NCBI GenBank assembly: GCA_900239685.1
Contig: OENT01000834.1
Coordinates: 1-64,000, forward strand
Reading direction: 5' to 3'
Length of the DNA stretch: 64,000 bases
Source: Rotaria macrura
Taxonomy: Eukaryota; Rotifera; Eurotatoria; Philodinida; Philodinidae
Both the position numbers and the translations under genes were made by a program. The first letter of the stretch is position 1; the number at the start of each line of letters is the position of its first letter. This document shows, in pieces, positions 24,864 to 37,541 of the stretch. Below the pieces are notes generated by a model. The model was not told the DNA's origin, did not search any database, and worked only from the letters and a program-made list of their open reading frames with translations.

Positions 24864-25597
24864 GGGTACCTGAAAAAGTACCCTGCTACTAGTATGTCAC
24901 AGGTACTTTTGGGTACTTCAGTACCTTATAGTACTTTTAGGTACGTTTAAGGTACTTGAGTGGGTACCCTGCTGCATAGTGTCTAGTAAATGGGTACTTG
25001 AAGTTACTGATCAAATACTCGGCTGGGTACTATTCTGCAGTAATTTTAGGTACCCTGCTGCCAAAGCTGTAGTATGTTGATGATCGAACCTAACCTTTGA
25101 CGTTTTTCAGTTTTGCTTCTCTCAAAGCAAATTATAATTTTTTTTTCTTTTTTATTTAATTTAATTTTTCCAATTNTTTCTCGATCTGACCGAGCTTGAG
25201 TTGGTCAGATCTCCACCAGACCATATCAAGGTAGTCCTCTCTCAATTTATGATCGAGATCGGCATTCTTCGACTAATAAATAGTCAAGAAATAATCTGGA
25301 AAAGATTAGGATTAAAATATATTAGTTTTTTAATGTTTTGTCTAGTTGTTAATATGGAGCTGTGTGTGCGAAAGAAAACGGTGAATGAACAGTCACTATA
25401 CAGAACGCGACAAATCTAGGATACCCTGTAGAGCTTTCCTAAGTAAAGTTACAGGTGCAAGTACTCATACAAGTGCCTCTTCAGTAAACATACTGATGTG
25501 GGTACCCAATACAGTAACTAGATCAGTATGATCACTGAGAATTTTCGAAGTACCCATATCGGGTACCTTGCTGAGGCTTTCTCAGTACATGGGTACC
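24864..25597. mobile_element. GGTACC-rich inverted-repeat element (734 bp)
   Basis: Both ends read GGGTACC (itself nearly palindromic) and are flanked by CTGAACTAA on the left and CTGAACTCA on the right, a duplication with one mismatch. The outer 200 bp on each side are packed with GGGTACC, GGTACTT and GTACCCTGCTG words; the centre is AT-rich. No coding capacity. A single N occurs at 25176. The element sits 25 bp after the Tc1-like MITE. Confidence 0.55.
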
Positions 25598-28211
25598 CTG
25601 AACTCAGTACTTCCCCTAGGGTAGGAAGAGAAAATGAAACTCATAAAACATGTATATCATCAAACATGTTTCTTATTGTTTGTTTTGATTATTATTATAT
25701 TTCTATCGAAGCAAACAATGCAATATGCTTTGCTAAATAGAAATGCATCAATTCCTGGAGTCCAATGTTGAAGAAAATATTTTAATATTTTGTACTTCGA
25801 ATGCAATTCCTGTGAATTGCTTTTCTTTTGCTCTTTTCGAAGCTACAATCGAAAATTTTTAAACTTGAAGCAAAGAGGAATTCAAATTAGTCAAAGATCG
25901 CATTCTTTGTTTTGATGGATTTCAACTAATTTTGAGATCTATGTTTTATAATTGGCAGAATTATAAATATATTCGCAAAGAATATCTGAATCTGGATTTA
26001 CGATTGCTTGGAGAATAAAACTAAAAACAAAAGGTAATACGTAGTTTCAAGCATTACTAGACGTTTAGAAAGAATTTATGAGTAATTACTTTTCAAAGCT
26101 TTCTAATTATTTCGATGAATAAAAGATCATGCCACTCACAAATATTTTACCTGTTGAAAAAGATTTTTTTATTATTACTGAAGTTATTTCGTCCTGACAA
26201 AACAATTAAATTAAATTAATCAAAGAACTTAAATAATATGAGCGATGATGACAGGCTGAATATTCAAGGCAAATATGGGACTGATGATAAATTGTCTTTG
26301 AAGAATTTTTTGTACAAGTTACATATCGCATATTAATCTTCATCGTTCTATTATACGAACATAATTACAAGCAACTAAATAGAATATTGATGATAGGTCA
26401 AATATTTTAACTGTCCATATCTGATCAGTTTGATTAATTGATTATCGATGGAATGTTGACCATATCTGGTGAATTTGCAAAGTAACAAGTTCTTCACCAT
26501 TAAGAATCATATTGAGAAACACGTGTACCTACGATTTTTTTGAAGGATGCGAATATGATTAATGAATTAGTCTATACTGGCACCAGTTTACGCATCGTAT
26601 ATAGGCACCATTGGATGAGGATATTCGATATTCAAGAAGATTAGAGTGAAGATTGCAACTTTCTGATCGCTTTAGATGAGGTATATGTGAAGGAGAGTAG
26701 TTTTCAAGAGTGAGTCGTAGTATATCACCGCTACCAATTGATATGTCACTGGTATCCTTGCTTAGTTGGAAGTATCAAATATCATTCATGTCGTTCATGC
26801 AAATATTAAAAAGATCTTTTTCCATTTCGCATATCGCTGGACTTCGTTAAACTTGCTGAAATTACTATATTGCTGCCCCGATTTCTTGAATTCCATTACA
26901 TTTTACAGCTACAGATCTTTAATTTCCAGGCGTCTTCAACTAATTAAATTGTTTTTTGAAAATTTTTGATGTCTCGGTGGCGGACATGTCTACATACTCT
27001 AAAGGATTTCATCAGAAGTATTATGCAAAAGTTCAAGTATTATTTACTGATGATCATCATCAAAATAACCTAAAACCTGAATTTTCAGATAAATACATAA
27101 TATAACAGAAGGAAATACTATTCCGTTTTAATTAACGTAATAAATTTTAATGTCTCTTATTGATTTTATGCCTTATGTGGGAGTTTAGTAACAAATTCAT
27201 GTAATTAATATGTACATATCTCAAACTAATAGTTGATTAAATTTGATTTTTACATATTCTCAATTATTTCTGATGATAGAAGGCAACGGATAAGAATGGT
27301 AGTGTGAATGTATCAGCATTTTCACCATAGCCGAAAAAATCATTGCATTTTTGCTTTCATAAATTGTTTATGGTGCAACGCAAAAATTAACAATGTAATA
27401 CTCAAGTGAGCGTATCTCATGTTCATTTTCGCCATTCGACGTTTCCATGTAGTATTCAACTAACTGATTTATTTCAAGAAGATCAACTTTTGAAAGACTA
27501 TTGTTTCTTTTAATAACATTTTATTTGAATTTCAAATCATACGAATGCAGACCTATTCGAATACTCACAAAGTTCAAAACTTGAACTATTTGTGTCACAA
27601 TGTTAGTGATACGGAATAAACAAAAAAAATTGTTTTAGGAACACATTATTACTAGGACTTTTTATTTAGTTTTAAATTTAACTACAACTCTTATCCACGA
27701 ACATTTTCATTGTTTTAACACTACGCATGAACGAATGTCTAGAAAAAATCATTTAAATTGTGTGAACAAAAACAGCGGAATGCATTATTTCTTGAAGAGA
27801 GAAGATGCATGTTCAATCGAAAGCACACGTAACTCAGTTAAAGCAAGCAACCTTGAATAAGCAATCGCAGTAGAAAAACAAGATATGTGCCCTTGTAAAA
27901 TATGACGCTACTTCATATTTCAAGTTGCCATAAAAGAAAAATAAATATAACCAAATACGAAAAACACTATCTTTTTTATGTTGGTCAAATTTTATACGTA
28001 TAATAGCATCCATTTCATAAGACAAGTAATTGCTTGCGGATCGTATGCTTTACTCTGTATAAAAATAGGTGACGAAAACGGGAAAAGATGCGGATGTCGA
28101 TGGTTCTCAATAGATGATACATGAACATCATTGTGTAATCTATTTTAAATAATGCCCTATATACAATTATTATACAGTTAGATGTGATGATGACAAACGA
28201 TAAAGGCGATG
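25598..28211. other. No recognisable gene
   Basis: AT-rich sequence. Short open frames (25528-25740, 26766-26969, 27834-28025) show no family resemblance. Confidence 0.5.
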
Positions 28212-28390
28212 TTTAATAGAAGATGACGAAGAAGACAAAAGCCCAACAGAAGATGAACTTGTCAATTGGTTGGAGCAACAACTGTCAGGTAGACAACCAT
28301 CGATTGAAATCGCGTATTGGAATGATTCAATCCCATTAAGAATTTATAGAAAAGAATTCTATTTGTCGATATCAACAGAGAATCGATGAA
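28212..28390 (+). pseudogene. Decayed exon, acidic segment plus DELVNWLEQQL
   Basis: After a TTTAATAG acceptor-like site the frame stays open for about 58 codons: an acidic run (EDDEEDKSPT), then EDELVNWLEQQLSGRQPSIE and a tail ending at a TGA near 28388. The DELxxWLxxQL core recurs at 38889, so this is a family exon rather than chance. I do not recognise the family. No start codon or partner exon was located. Confidence 0.4.
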
Positions 28391-28513
28391 CTTAAATTGT
28401 TTTTATCATATATTACTACTGTTTTTGTCAATGATTTTGTTACATATATATACTTTCAATTGCTTTCAATATCAAACTAGGACACATTTGTCTTAATATG
28501 CACCAATGAAATT

Positions 28514-28664
28514 TAGGGATGCACCAGTTCGAAGTCTTGACTTGCAATTGAGCGGAATCGTTCTTTTTGTAATAACGCTGACTTTACACCCATTTTGACG
28601 AAGTATAAGTTAGCTAACAATATTTTTCAGACCCATTCTAAGAATTCGAATTAGTGCATCCCTA
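28514..28664. mobile_element. hAT-like MITE (151 bp)
   Basis: Termini TAGGGATGCACCAGTTCGAA and, inverted, TAGGGATGCACTAATTCGAA match at 18 of 20 positions. The start resembles MITE family A (TAGGGATGCAAC) but diverges after ten bases. Flanking octamers do not match. No coding capacity. Confidence 0.65.
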
Positions 28665-28930
28665 GGGAAAGTCAGAAATACGTAAAAGAACAATAAGACA
28701 TGTGGTTTCTGTTTGCTAATGTACTCATAATTGCTTTCATCGACAACCGATCGACGATTTTCATGATGACAAAAAGAAGCCAACTTGATTTTTGGTTCGT
28801 TATTCACTGTTACTCAATATCGGCAATTATGTTGTTATTAGCATTACGAAGTCATTTGAATAATCTACTTAAAAATTTTTTCAACTGTTGTCAAGCAATT
28901 TCAGATTTTTCCATTGCTTATTTTCATTAG

Positions 28931-31301
28931 GAGATATTTTCTGTTGAAGAAAAAAAGTACTTAAATACATCAACTTCGATAGAAAATATATTATCTCATT
29001 TAAACCTTGATAGTAACGATTAATGGTTTAACAATGGGATTTGATAAAGAGGCTTTGCTTTCTTGGTCATCGGAACAGTCGTGATTAGAATGTGTCGTTG
29101 CCTTCTCTCCATTTTACCATAGTGTGTGTGTTTGTATAAAATGTGATGAATCACATAGCCAATTTGAAAACTAAACAAATAGTTAACAGCTATTCAGTTT
29201 GACTTATTGAAACAATAGCATGACAACATAATTAATCGCACTGCATAAAAACTATTGCTACGATTGCATGATCTTTGAGAGTCGCTCCTCCTTCCCCAGA
29301 ATAATTAATTGTCATTATTATAATGATTATCTCCTCTATACACTTGCTTACGTAATATTCAATTGCCACCCAGGGTGTCGGAGCGTGTGAAACTTTTTTC
29401 CCTACTTACATCAACATCCTCAAGCTAATAAAAAAAATATGTTTTTAAAATTTAGAAGATTCTCTCAAATACTTTGCAATTTATTTCATTTTTAACGTTT
29501 TATGTAGTTCGTTATACGTTGATACGAACTAATTCGAAAAAGTGAAACGTCATCGTTAAAATTCTGATAAATCATGGCATGAACGGCTAGTGTTAGTTTA
29601 TATATTGAATTTTCCCCTGATTCATTATACTGACGATTGAACGAAAATTGCTTGTTAAAGAACAGGGGAAAAGCAGAAACGATAGCTATTTTTTTTTCAC
29701 ACATGAAATCTTCTCTCAACTCAGCCTTATAGTACGAGTCTCTACCTACTATTTCCTACGTCTGCTTGAAGTTGGAATCTTAAAATGATGATTCATCAGA
29801 ATGAAAATCTTTCCAACCGATTTAAAGTCTTGAAACATTGTACTGCACTTTTCCTTCTATTATCGAAAAATACTTGAAATGAAAGTGTGATCAAATTGAA
29901 AATATCTGTTTTTTTTTCAAAGTTTTGTCTTCATCATAAAAGTAATATTGATAGAGAAGTAAGCTTTTATATAAAGAACACATGTTTTCGTTTCGAAAAT
30001 AAAAACGATAGAAACATCTGCTTCCAACCATATTCAAATAAATAGGCAACTGTTTAAAGCTTTTACATGTTCCGTGTTCTTCCCTATTGCCACAGTATTG
30101 TGTCAAACAACTTTACCGGCAAGTACAGATTGCCTTCCAGCTTGCTTTCGTTTAGCGCATGTCTAGAAATTTGTTAATCAACAGAGTAAAATTTCAAAGT
30201 TGAACACTACCAATCGCATTGTTGATTTCGTGTGTTAATATGGGTATTTTAAACGGCACTAGGGGAAGAACTATAATATCATAAAAGAATAATCGATTCC
30301 TATTACTTGTCGTGCACACATTACTCTTGCCTGATGTCTCAAAAAATAGTTTCGAGTAATTTCATTGATAAAAATAATATTGAAGTAAATCATTGAAATG
30401 AAACTACTTCATAACTTTGAACAGTTACTTTTTTCATTGATGAAAAGGAACTAAAAGAAATATTCGAAGTTCTGAAATTAGAAAGTGTTCTCCTGTATAG
30501 AAGTAGTTCCAATTTCTGAAGTATAAGATATTTTTCGGCAAACTCTATGCATCAAATTTAGAAGGTCGAAGTTTTAATGTAGAAAAGCTTGTCAAATTCT
30601 ATTCAGGACATCGGAAAATCAACTTGCACTAAGAACATTGCTCTAAGATCAATAATCTTTTTCAATAGACTGCCAACTTCCGTGGTGCAATTACAAACGG
30701 TGTTGCAATGACTATTGATTGCTCATATACATTCGGTGTAAATCTTCCACATATACATCGTCGAACAAATCGAGCAAACTTTTGTGTGGACATTGATTTC
30801 CATGTTGGGTTTCTGCAAAAAAATGCAGTGGGATTTGTTATGAATACAGCCGAACGTCGCACCACAGCTATTTCTTCTCGAGGAGCCACACATTTTAATC
30901 TTTTTCCGGGGATGGAGAGGATGTTGATGTCAGTAAAAGTGTGGATGTGTGTACATCTTCAATTGAGCCAGATCTCCATCTGCTCACACCCGCTCAGACG
31001 ATTCGCTGTGTTGGCCATGGTTGTTCTTAACAACTTTATTTGGATAAGAAGAAAGAAAGAAGTAAAAGAGCAGAAAAAAAAATAGGAAAAAAGTCGTTTG
31101 ATGACAGGAGTCCCTTGTTAACAATGTGTTTAACGTAAATAACAAGGCGACTATGTTATCTTCCTCGTTTTCATCGGTTTACTAAATTGATATTTGTATC
31201 GGAAATAAATTAATTTTAATCGCTATTATTTTTTATAGGTTTGGACCAGTTTTTATTTATATAGTATTATCTCGGAGTGGAATTAAGTGGAAAAAATCAC
31301 G
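28931..31301. other. No confident gene
   Basis: A frame at 30660-30950 is open on both strands and less AT-rich than its surroundings. The plus reading (FCVDIDFHVGFLQKN) and the minus reading both look protein-like, but neither resembles a family I know, so the region may be a decayed coding fragment. The rest shows nothing. Confidence 0.4.
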
Positions 31302-31822
31302 ATGTCGAATAATGAAGATTTAACGAATTCAAAATTTTCCAATGGTCTTAAAATGAATGATAAATATGAATCCAATAATTTAAACAAGCCTGTCGTTAAT
31401 GAATATAGCGATGACATTAAAATAAAATCTCGACATACCCCATCGCACAAGTTGAAGTCGATTGATGTTAATCAATTTCTTAATGATAAACAGAACGAAT
31501 TTGCAGAAGAAGATGAATTTCGTCACCATTCAATTCATTCAAAAGGTTATCAAATTTATTTCTACTTACGTTGAATGTTCAATCGATGTTTGTCTTGACA
31601 TTGATCGAATAGATGACACATAGTTCATTGATGTCGTTATTTTTCTTTCTCAATCGTTATTTGTTTTCAATTTTCTTTTGTGCAGACGATGAAGAGAATT
31701 CTCAAGATGCATTCTTCGTACAAAACACATTATATTTTTTGAAGGAAAAACAGTTATTAACATACGATGAGATTCGCAGAAGTTTTTCTTCATTATCAGC
31801 AGGGTTGATAAAAACAAATTGA
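31302..31822 (+). CDS. Small two-exon acidic protein, function unknown
   Basis: Exon 1 is 31302-31545 and exon 2 is 31686-31822; the 140-bp intron starts GTTATC and ends TTTTCTTTTGTGCAG. Joined, they give 126 residues in one frame (381 nt). Residues 1-80 are polar, rich in Asn, Asp, Lys and Ser (MSNNEDLTNSKF...), and likely disordered. The junction SKDDEENSQD leads into a compact, partly helical segment (NTLYFLKEKQLLTYDEIRRS) before the stop. The ATG at 31302 was chosen over an in-frame GTG at 31287. No signal peptide or membrane segment. I recognise no family. Evidence for a real gene is the frame-preserving intron and the unlikely composition; codon usage was not computed. It may be incomplete at either end. 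Confidence 0.45.
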
Positions 31823-33489
31823 ACTATATTGACATGAAACATTTTTCGAAATACATGTAGGTTATCACTTCTAAAAATTGTTTAGATCTTATTAGATTGA
31901 ACATGGTTACCAATGTTCCATAGAAATCAGAAGTAGGGAACTTCGCTACGTCTAGCTTGAACATGTTTTACTCGTATCCTCTTCGAGACCGTTATCTGCG
32001 TCTCTCCGATTCTTATGAGAAAACGTGTCAACTCTCCAGTTGGAGTCGCTCGTCTCTGAATGAAATAAATACTAAAAGTGATCTTTATCGGCATGATGTT
32101 GTCATCCTTCTAAATAGATTTGTGTTCTATGTTACTAAAACACTTTTCCAAGACAAACTTTGTTGTTTAAATCTTCTTTTCTTAAAATATCTACGTCGAT
32201 TGAACCTTTTTTCGAAATAACAAGAATTATTATTTTATTCGATTTATTTCTTAATCCTCTGTTTCAATTAGTTGTCGATTTAAACGTCTCGAACTACAAA
32301 AGCACATACTTTCATAAGATGATATTCATCTGTGTTGTTTAGTCGTGTATTGAAGACACCAATACATAGATGAGGAAAGTTACTCTCACTAAACAGTTAT
32401 TACGACAACATTTCAGGACTTCAATATTCTTTAGTCATACGTAAAAAGTGAACATTTTCCAATATTCATTATCAGTTACCTGTCAACGTAACAGTTAACC
32501 TGACATTCTAATCAATGGATACTTTTTCATTGTCTCTCGAATTCATTTTTCTACGCTTGCATGACAATTAAATATTCTATTTCTACGTGTTATAACCAAT
32601 CATTATTGAGATGTTCTCTCCATTGATGGGGAAAAATCATATGAAAGGAAATTGCTTGCTTGTTTAAGGTGAAAGATGAAAGATGAAAACTTGAAGTTTA
32701 GTCTAAAGTTAAGTTTTATCGAAAGACAATTAAAGTTCATAGATCCGAATTTTTTCGTTCAAACTTTGTTATGATTCGAGATGTTCTTTAATCAAAATCC
32801 ACAAATATAAATTAGGTTGTCGTAAGTTAAATTGAGTTCACCTATGCGAAAATTCACTTGCAGACCGAAATATCGATCAGGCTATATAAGAGAAAATTGA
32901 TTTAAGATGAAAATTAATTCTTAAAATTTCACAAAAGTCTAGACGAAACGAAAAATCTTTTTTAAACGATTTCACTGAGCAAGTTGTCTGCTGACATCGA
33001 AGATTCCGAAAGTGTATCAGATAAAAAGATTTTCTTGGCAAAGATCGATTTCATCGATTGAAAAACAAATTTAACAAAATCGAATTCTGCTTATATGATG
33101 TCATCGTCGATTTATCTATGCCTTCATGTTAGATTTCAATTAGATATCGTCTTCAGGTCAACGAATTGTCTCACGGAAATTGACATGAAAACACATTATG
33201 CAATCTATTGTCGTAAATATTCATTTTCCAACATTAAAAATGAATCTTATTTAACCTTGTTAAGTGACATTCATTCTATTCTATACAACGAAAGGTTGAA
33301 TATTCAGACAACGTTGAAACTATTCAGATAACGACGAGCATTGTTTATAGTGAAGAAATGAATTGTTGTTTTGATTTGATTATAACGAACTATAAAATAT
33401 AGAAAAAAAAGTTTTAAATGGATACTCGATGATAATTAAGGGATGATATTTGAATTGAAGTTAAATATTTAGATAAGAAATAGCTTGAT
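31823..33489. other. No recognisable gene
   Basis: AT-rich; the open frames at 31957-32342 and 33095-33331 have no recognisable domain. Confidence 0.45.
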
Positions 33490-33723
33490 ATGATATGGAA
33501 CAAGGATAAAACCGACAACGAAAGTGATGATGATCATGATGTCGATGTAAAATTAATTAAAAAACTAGATGAATAAGAAGGTGAAATCGAAGAAGATATA
33601 TTATACCGAATACAAGGATCGATTATTGGATTGGCCTTAGGAGATGCCCTTTGGGCACATGTTGAATTCCAGTTAAAAACCTTGAAGGTGGAGGAACGTG
33701 GGGATTGAAAAAAAGACAGATAA
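33490..33723 (+). pseudogene. ADP-ribosylglycohydrolase (DraG-like) N-terminal fragment
   Basis: From ATG at 33490 an acidic leader (NESDDDHDVD) runs into a TAA at 33574. The frame then continues EEDILYRIQGSIIGLALGDA, the characteristic N-terminal helix of the DraG/ADPRH fold, followed by LWAHVEF where the family has LGAHVEF (Gly to Trp). A frameshift with loss of about ten codons occurs near 33669. The +1 frame resumes PVKNLEGGGTWGLKKRQ, another family hallmark that normally leads directly into the metal-binding TDDT motif. Here the sequence degenerates before TDDT, so the active site is absent. DraG enzymes remove ADP-ribose from arginine or serine. This is a dead fragment with one stop, one substitution, one frameshift and a 3' truncation. 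Confidence 0.75.
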
Positions 33724-34855
33724 GGAATATCTGATTTTTCCATTTAATGATTAAACATAACTTTTGATCATGACGTAATTTATTACATTCGACAAGAACA
33801 ACGAATAGAAACGATTCTAATTTAAATTCAAACAAAAAAATTAAATAATTAAGAATGATTCTATTGACTAATAATTGTTGATGCTATTTTCTTCTAGAAG
33901 AATATATGTATGTACACTTAAATATTTGTAATTTATTCAAGTGACGAAGCATTTTTTGCAAAAGTATGTTAATGAGAATGAATTTTCTAAAAGATTTACG
34001 TTACAAGGAGAAAGATATAATAGTGTCGACATAAAGATAAGTGCTTTAGTCGAGAAACGATCGATACTCTTCGATGACATTAGTAGGAAATTATCTTCTA
34101 AATCGATATTCTCATTTCAAATCTTATCTGTTGCTTTGTATACCATAATAAACATTTTTCTTTTCCACTATCCGATCTTGATAAAATAATCTTTAGAGAA
34201 GATTCATTTAGAGGGCGATAGTTCCTTGTATAAATGATTCAGCGTGTGGGTGTGTCAGTTGTACGCTTCGCTTTCTTTTCGCAGGCAATTCAGAAGGAGC
34301 TCGTATTTTGAGCTTAGAATTTCGAATTATGGTCTATCTTTTCCCAGTGAAAGATCATTCTTAAAAAAAGTTAGTGAACGCATTCAACACAACATCGAAT
34401 GTTATCTTGTCCATAATTGTCAAGTTCTGTGGTTTTGAAATGTTTTCTAAGTCCACTAGAATATATCCTGCATCTGTGGAAAGCATTCTTAGTCGTTCCA
34501 CATTCTCATGGAATGTTTTCTATTCAGTCAAAAATCGTTTCTTTTCTAAATTAAACAGTTTCTTAACTGTTCTAAGACTTTCCGAATAGTTTCTCATTTA
34601 TTCTATGTCAGGATTCAATTCATTCTAAACGAAATCGCTTTATTGGGTATTCTGAAGCGAAATGCCCTAGAGTAGCTTTTTCGAAGAAATGAATACATCT
34701 CAGACAGCCAAACACCATTCTTGGCATCACAAAACATGTTCTGTCATGTTCTCCATTCTTTAATTATAACGTTCTCTAAATGTTCTTTTTGTACATATAT
34801 ATTTTTATCTTAAAATAGGCATATTGAGAGGGGAAAATATTACGATGTTTTAGAA
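33724..34855. other. No recognisable gene
   Basis: AT-rich sequence. Open frames at 33941-34189 and 34244-34589 are Ser/Phe-rich and have no family resemblance. Confidence 0.45.
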
Positions 34856-35050
34856 CACCGATGTCTCGAAGAGGAAAATATTGGAGAGAGTGGGGAGAGT
34901 CGGGGACGATTTTTGTAAAAGCTTCTGAAAATTATCGAAATTTCTTTTGAAAAGTATTGAAAATCAGCGAGCAATAAAAAGAAAGTTTTTGATTATCGCA
35001 GTTGAGCGGGGTGGGGTTCCCCCGGTCCCCCTCAATTCACGACAACCCTG
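34856..35050. mobile_element. Small hAT-like element (195 bp)
   Basis: Flanked by a perfect 8-bp duplication TTTTAGAA (34848-34855 and 35051-35058). The ends are CACCGATGTC and, inverted, CAGGGTTGTC, matching at 7 of 10. The right part holds a G-rich then C-rich run (GCGGGGTGGGGTTCCCCC) that can fold on itself. No coding capacity. Confidence 0.6.
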
Positions 35051-35058
35051 TTTTAGAA

Positions 35059-37411
35059 TAAGTATTTCTATTCGTAGATTTTAATGTATACTTGTCAAGA
35101 TTAGAAAAAAATATTTCTATACATTTTAAATATAGACAATCCTTTTAAGGATGAAAATTATTTTTATTTTGACTTCATCACACCTAAAACCCTAGTCATC
35201 ATCGTTTGATTTTTACTTTTATGTCAAAATAACCCAATAAATTTCCATGTTTCAGACACGTATTCTTTTATTTAAAAAGTATTTTCAGTTTTACTCAAAA
35301 TTGTGTGACAAGCCGAATGGATAATATCTTAAACTAGCATATAAAGTAACTTGCAATCAAATCTGGAGAAAAACTAAAGGTTCTGACAACTTTAATTTTA
35401 GGACACCATTTCAAATAGAAGGAAAGCACTCTGAGAAGATTATAGATTGAAAAGGTTAAAAAGGCTTCTAGACGATTGAGAATTGTTTGTGTCTATTTAT
35501 TTTTACGGAAATATCTGCGAATGCTTTATAAAAAAAAGCAAAATCGATGATTCATTAATCTAAATAAGAATGATCAAAAACACCTTCCGATAAAGGAGAC
35601 ATTTTTTTAAGAAAACAAAACTTGTTTTCGAAAAGCAGAAGATGTTCGCCGTTTCATTCTAGAACGCTTTCCACTTCCCGAAAAAAACTTTTTTTGAAGG
35701 GAAGGGGTCTTTGTCACTGGGTTGTGCAATCTAAATCGAAAATCCAAAGTTTACTGTGGACCGACCTGTCATACAGTTGGTATGACGTGCCACAAACCAT
35801 CTCCTAATAATCATAGGCAAAGATTATCTGACGCAGTCTATTAAGATAGAATTCAACACTGATTAAAATTTTTGTTTTCGAAAATAAATTTGAACAATTA
35901 ATAATTGAAGCTTAAGCTAGATTCAAACCAAGGAAAAACCAGGTAGTCATTCATTTACATTGTCAATAATGCTTTTATCTGAATAAGACACTGAATTGTC
36001 ATAAAGAAGCAGACATTTTTTGAATAAGGCTTATTTCTTTGTTAAAGACAATGGTTTGAAATTTACTCATTTAATAATATTTACGGTTTTATGTCATGCT
36101 TCACTAACTGTCACATTCAAGAATTATACAATCAGTTCCACGTATAATTTTCATTACTAAATGTTTTGTTTAGAAAAAGACAAAAGTCAACTTGTAAAGT
36201 TATTATTGGACAAGCACCAAGCTCGAACGTTAATGAGGTTCAGTCTCACAATTGCAACCATGTTTACTCGATTAATAGAAGAAAGCCCAAATAAGCCAAA
36301 TAAATATATTTCAGACTTCACTACGATAGACCCATAAACAATGCAATAGATAATTAAAAAATCGAACATCTGCATACATACTCAAAAAACAGTCAGTAAT
36401 AGTCAGAAATAATCGAAATCGTTGCATTTAGTTTTAAGCAACAAATCTTGTTTAGAGCATAAAATGTGCATTAAAAAAACAGTTGAAATTGCGATTATTA
36501 CTGATTTCCATTGATTGCTTTGGAATTTCATTTTCAAATGATGGATTCGAGTTTTTTTCTGATAGTATTTCGGTGTATCCATTATTATACACCATGACAA
36601 TAACCTTTTTCTAGGATAGCGTTCATAGCTAACTTACAAAAAGCAACTAGCATGACATTTTTCATGGGAGACATGAAGCATTATTATGTCTATGCAATGA
36701 CTTAGATAATTTTCTACTTACGAAAATCCCTTTCTATTCCTTAAGTTGTGCAGAGCGATAAAATTGCAAAAATTTAATTTTCCTCAGTTCTCTTGGCTAT
36801 GATGCTGCAGGTTTTTCTATATTTCCATGCAAATAGTTGATTTGATATAAGATTTCTCTTGATAGAGATGTTGGAACTTCGAACAAAAAGACACTCATTT
36901 CACTGAAAATTGCTAAATGAAAACAGTTGATTCTGAAATTTTCATATGATATGAATGTTTCTGTTGTTGAGAATGAATGATAGAAATACTATGTGTAATA
37001 AAACCTATATAAACAATAAATTACTTTTCACAATAGTAAGTTTTCAGCATGAAAAATCTATTCAATCTGAAGTCGCTGCAATAAAAGGATTTCTTAGATC
37101 TTTTTCTATGATGAATTAGTTTTAGTAAATTCTTATCTGCGTAAAATATCTTGTCTCAAATCAAACGAACAGCTAGCTTCCATTACAAAATTGTTGGAAA
37201 ATTTTCTGTTATACTGCAAAGTACACATAGAAAACTTGTCCCATTCATCATGATAAATATTTAGAAATGAAAATTAATTTGCATTGTTGTATTTAACAGT
37301 GGAATCAGCAAATCAAAATTCTCTCGAATCAGAGTCATTCCAATGCTACAAAAAAATGACGTCGATAATATGAAATGATTTTCTAAAAACATCTGCTTCA
37401 AAAAACTTTTC
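35059..37411. other. No recognisable gene
   Basis: AT-rich. A Ser/Lys-rich frame at 35622-35807 is slightly GC-richer but has no recognisable domain. Confidence 0.45.
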
Positions 37412-37541
37412 ACTATCAACGATTATCTTGATTGCAATCAGTCGTCTCTTCTACGTCGTTTAAATTATTACAATTTACCTGATGCTATTAATTTAAAAGG
37501 TCGTGTTCCCTATATGAAATTGATACGAGAAATGAACTAGT
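37412..37541 (+). pseudogene. Possible decayed exon, unknown family
   Basis: A 43-codon open stretch of normal-looking composition reads FTINDYLDCNQSSLLRRLNY, then NLPDAINLKGRVPYMKLIRE, ending in TAG. It stands out from surrounding Lys/Phe/Ile noise but matches nothing I recognise. No clear splice sites. Confidence 0.25.

Noticed and set aside
30662-31085. 125-codon plus-strand frame and overlapping minus-strand frame
   Set aside because: Both look superficially protein-like, but neither has a recognisable domain and they cannot both be real; kept only as a note on a possible decayed fragment.
33941-34589. Overlapping Ser/Phe-rich frames as a gene
   Set aside because: Composition is that of translated AT-rich non-coding DNA and no domain is visible.
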